Assembly: GCF_900091315.1 (NCBI RefSeq) | Contig: NZ_FLSP01000003.1 | Span: 120,842-184,841, forward strand | Direction of reading: 5' to 3' | DNA: 64,000 nucleotides | Source: Streptomyces sp. DI166 | GTDB taxonomy: Bacteria; Actinomycetota; Actinomycetes; Streptomycetales; Streptomycetaceae | Shown here: piece after piece, positions 62,712 to 64,000 of the stretch | How the letters are laid out: the number at the start of each line of letters is the position of its first letter | Numbering within the stretch: position 1 is the stretch's first letter | The notes under the pieces: model-generated | Told to the model about the DNA's origin: nothing | The model's database searches: none | What the model saw: the letters and a program-made list of their open reading frames with translations, nothing else | Program-made: the position numbers and the translations under genes

Positions 62712-63263
62712 ATGGCCCCCATCCCCGGCAGCGGCCTCGCCAAGGGCCTGGCCGTCACCCTCCGCACCATGACGCGCAAGTCGGTCACCAAGCAGTACCC
62801 CGACACCCAGCCCGACCTCCCGCCCCGCACCCGCGGTGTGATCGGCCTGTTCGAGGAGAACTGCACGGTCTGCATGCTGTGCGCCCGGGAGTGCCCCGAC
62901 TGGTGCATCTACATCGACTCCCACAAGGAGACGATCCCGGCGGCGACCCCCGGCGGACGCGAGCGCAGCCGCAACGTGCTCGACCGCTTCGCCATCGACT
63001 TCTCCCTGTGCATGTACTGCGGTATCTGCATCGAGGTCTGTCCTTTCGACGCCCTGTTCTGGTCCCCGGAGTTCGAGTACGCCGAGACCGACATCCGCGA
63101 CCTCACCCACGAGCGCGACAAGCTCCGCGAGTGGATGTGGACCGTGCCCGCGCCGCCCGCCCTGGACCCCGCCGCCGAGGAGCCCAAGGAGATCGCCGCG
63201 GCCCGCAAGACGGCGGAGAAGCTCGCCGCCGCCCAGGCCGAAGCCAAGGAGGGAGAGGAGTGA
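62712..63263 (+). CDS. nuoI2: NADH-quinone oxidoreductase subunit I, second copy
   Basis: 183 residues. Both [4Fe-4S] motifs are present: [20 protein letters not shown] and [20 protein letters not shown]. The N-terminal helix is [18 protein letters not shown]. The last 45 residues are a Lys/Glu/Ala-rich helix. With no NuoE, F or G in this cluster, NuoI2 would be the point at which electrons enter, for example from ferredoxin. Confidence 0.94.
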
Positions 63264-63883
63264 CCCTCGCCGCCCTTGCCGCAGACACCCACGGCTTCCT
63301 CTCCCCGACCGGCGTCGAGATCGCCTTCCTCCTCGTCGGCCTGGTCACCCTCGGCGCGGCCCTGATCACCGTCACCACCCGGCAGCTCGTCCACGCCGCC
63401 CTGTGGCTGGTGGTCGCCCTCGGCGGCCTCGCCGTCGAGTACCTCCTGCTCACCGCCGAGTTCATTGCCTGGGTGCAGGTCCTCATCTACGTCGGTTCCG
63501 TCGTCGTCCTCCTGCTGTTCGGTCTGATGCTCACCCGCGCCCCCATCGGCCGCTCCCCGGACGCCGACTCCGGCAACCGCTGGGTCGCCCTTGGCGTGGC
63601 CGTCGTCGCCGCCGCTGCCCTGGTCTGGGTCGTCGTCGACGCCTTCCGCACCACCTGGATCGACCTCGACGGCGCCCCGTCCGGCTCCACCGACGTCACC
63701 GGCCAGGCCCTCTTCCAGAACTGGGTCCTCCCCTTCGAGGCCCTCTCCGTCCTCCTCCTCGCCGCCCTGGTCGGCGCGATCGTCCTGTCCCGCAAGGCGA
63801 AGGCCGACGCCGCGCCCGCGACCGGCGGCCCCGCCGACCGTGGCCCGGGAGCCGCCGGTGCCGACAAGGAAGGCGCCCGCTGA
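63260..63883 (+). CDS. nuoJ2: NADH-quinone oxidoreductase subunit J, second copy
   Basis: 207 residues from GTG 63260. Five hydrophobic segments; the conserved part is [20 protein letters not shown]. It is shorter than the first NuoJ because the long charged tail is replaced by about 30 residues rich in Ala, Gly and Pro. Start and stop overlap the neighbouring genes. Confidence 0.92.
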
Positions 63884-64000
63884 TGCACCTCGCCTACCCC
63901 GCCGTGCTCTCCGCCCTCCTGTTCTGCACGGGCCTGTACGGCGTCCTCGCCCGCCGCAACGCGATCCTGGTCCTGATGTCGGTCGAGCTGATGCTCAACG
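63883..64000 (+). CDS. nuoK2: NADH-quinone oxidoreductase subunit K, second copy (cut by window end)
   Basis: Only the first 39 residues are inside the window: [20 protein letters not shown], then [17 protein letters not shown]. The first buried glutamate of NuoK is visible in the last part. ATG 63883 overlaps the nuoJ2 stop. Confidence 0.9.

Overview
The window looks like a chromosomal segment of a Streptomyces or very close actinomycete. GC and third-position GC are very high, starts are often GTG or overlap the previous stop, and the content is typical: a futalosine-pathway menaquinone gene, a complete 14-gene nuo operon plus a second partial nuo set, KorAB, and C40 and SLT cell-wall hydrolases. 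I see no rRNA, tRNA, CRISPR array, insertion sequence or prophage.

Layout. 1-4632: the end of a polymorphic-toxin locus. It has the C-terminus of an RHS protein ending in a YwqJ-like deaminase toxin, then a string of immunity-type genes: two SUKH-3 paralogues, three tandem copies of an unrecognised family (two of them broken), two unknown genes and a frameshifted barstar-like gene. 4858-8549: a membrane LysM/BTAD protein and a prepilin peptidase. 8738-13692: mqnC, a degenerate amidohydrolase-like gene and menG, then (after a PASTA gene and a GNAT gene on the other strand) a geranylgeranyl-reductase-family gene that is probably menJ. 13763-15021: a decayed peptide deformylase and an NlpC/P60 hydrolase. 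15022-15814: a long nuo control region with a good Rex operator. 15815-31781: nuoA to nuoN in the standard order, closed by a strong hairpin. 31895-41088: a secreted protein, recQ, an M56 metallopeptidase, fumarylacetoacetase, a HAD phosphatase, an SLT lytic transglycosylase preceded by what looks like a c-di-AMP (ydaO) riboswitch, and a long-chain polyprenyl diphosphate synthase. 41461-52019: a LolA-like protein with an ABC transporter, a flavodoxin-like reductase, a TPR protein, VOC, MFS, RarD, NmrA and HxlR genes, a DUF6082 gene and a small protein. 52075-58993: korB-korA, a NarL-type response regulator and two very similar histidine kinases, all on the minus strand. 59185-64000: a second nuo set in the order A2 B2 C2 H2 I2 J2 K2, cut by the window edge.

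How it works together. Much of the core is one respiratory neighbourhood. MqnC and MenG act in menaquinone synthesis, the polyprenyl synthase and probable MenJ supply and partly saturate the side chain, and complex I reduces the quinone. Rex would tie nuoA-N to the NADH/NAD+ ratio. The second nuo set has no nuoE, F or G and no nuoD between C2 and H2. It lies just beyond KorAB, which reduces ferredoxin, so a ferredoxin-fed partial complex I is a reasonable inference.

The most unusual things are the tandem unknown family in the immunity array, the long repeat-rich tail of NuoC2, short tandem duplications that start at stop codons at four loci, the 229-base tail-to-tail overlap of the MFS and rarD genes, and several single-base frameshifts in the accessory part.
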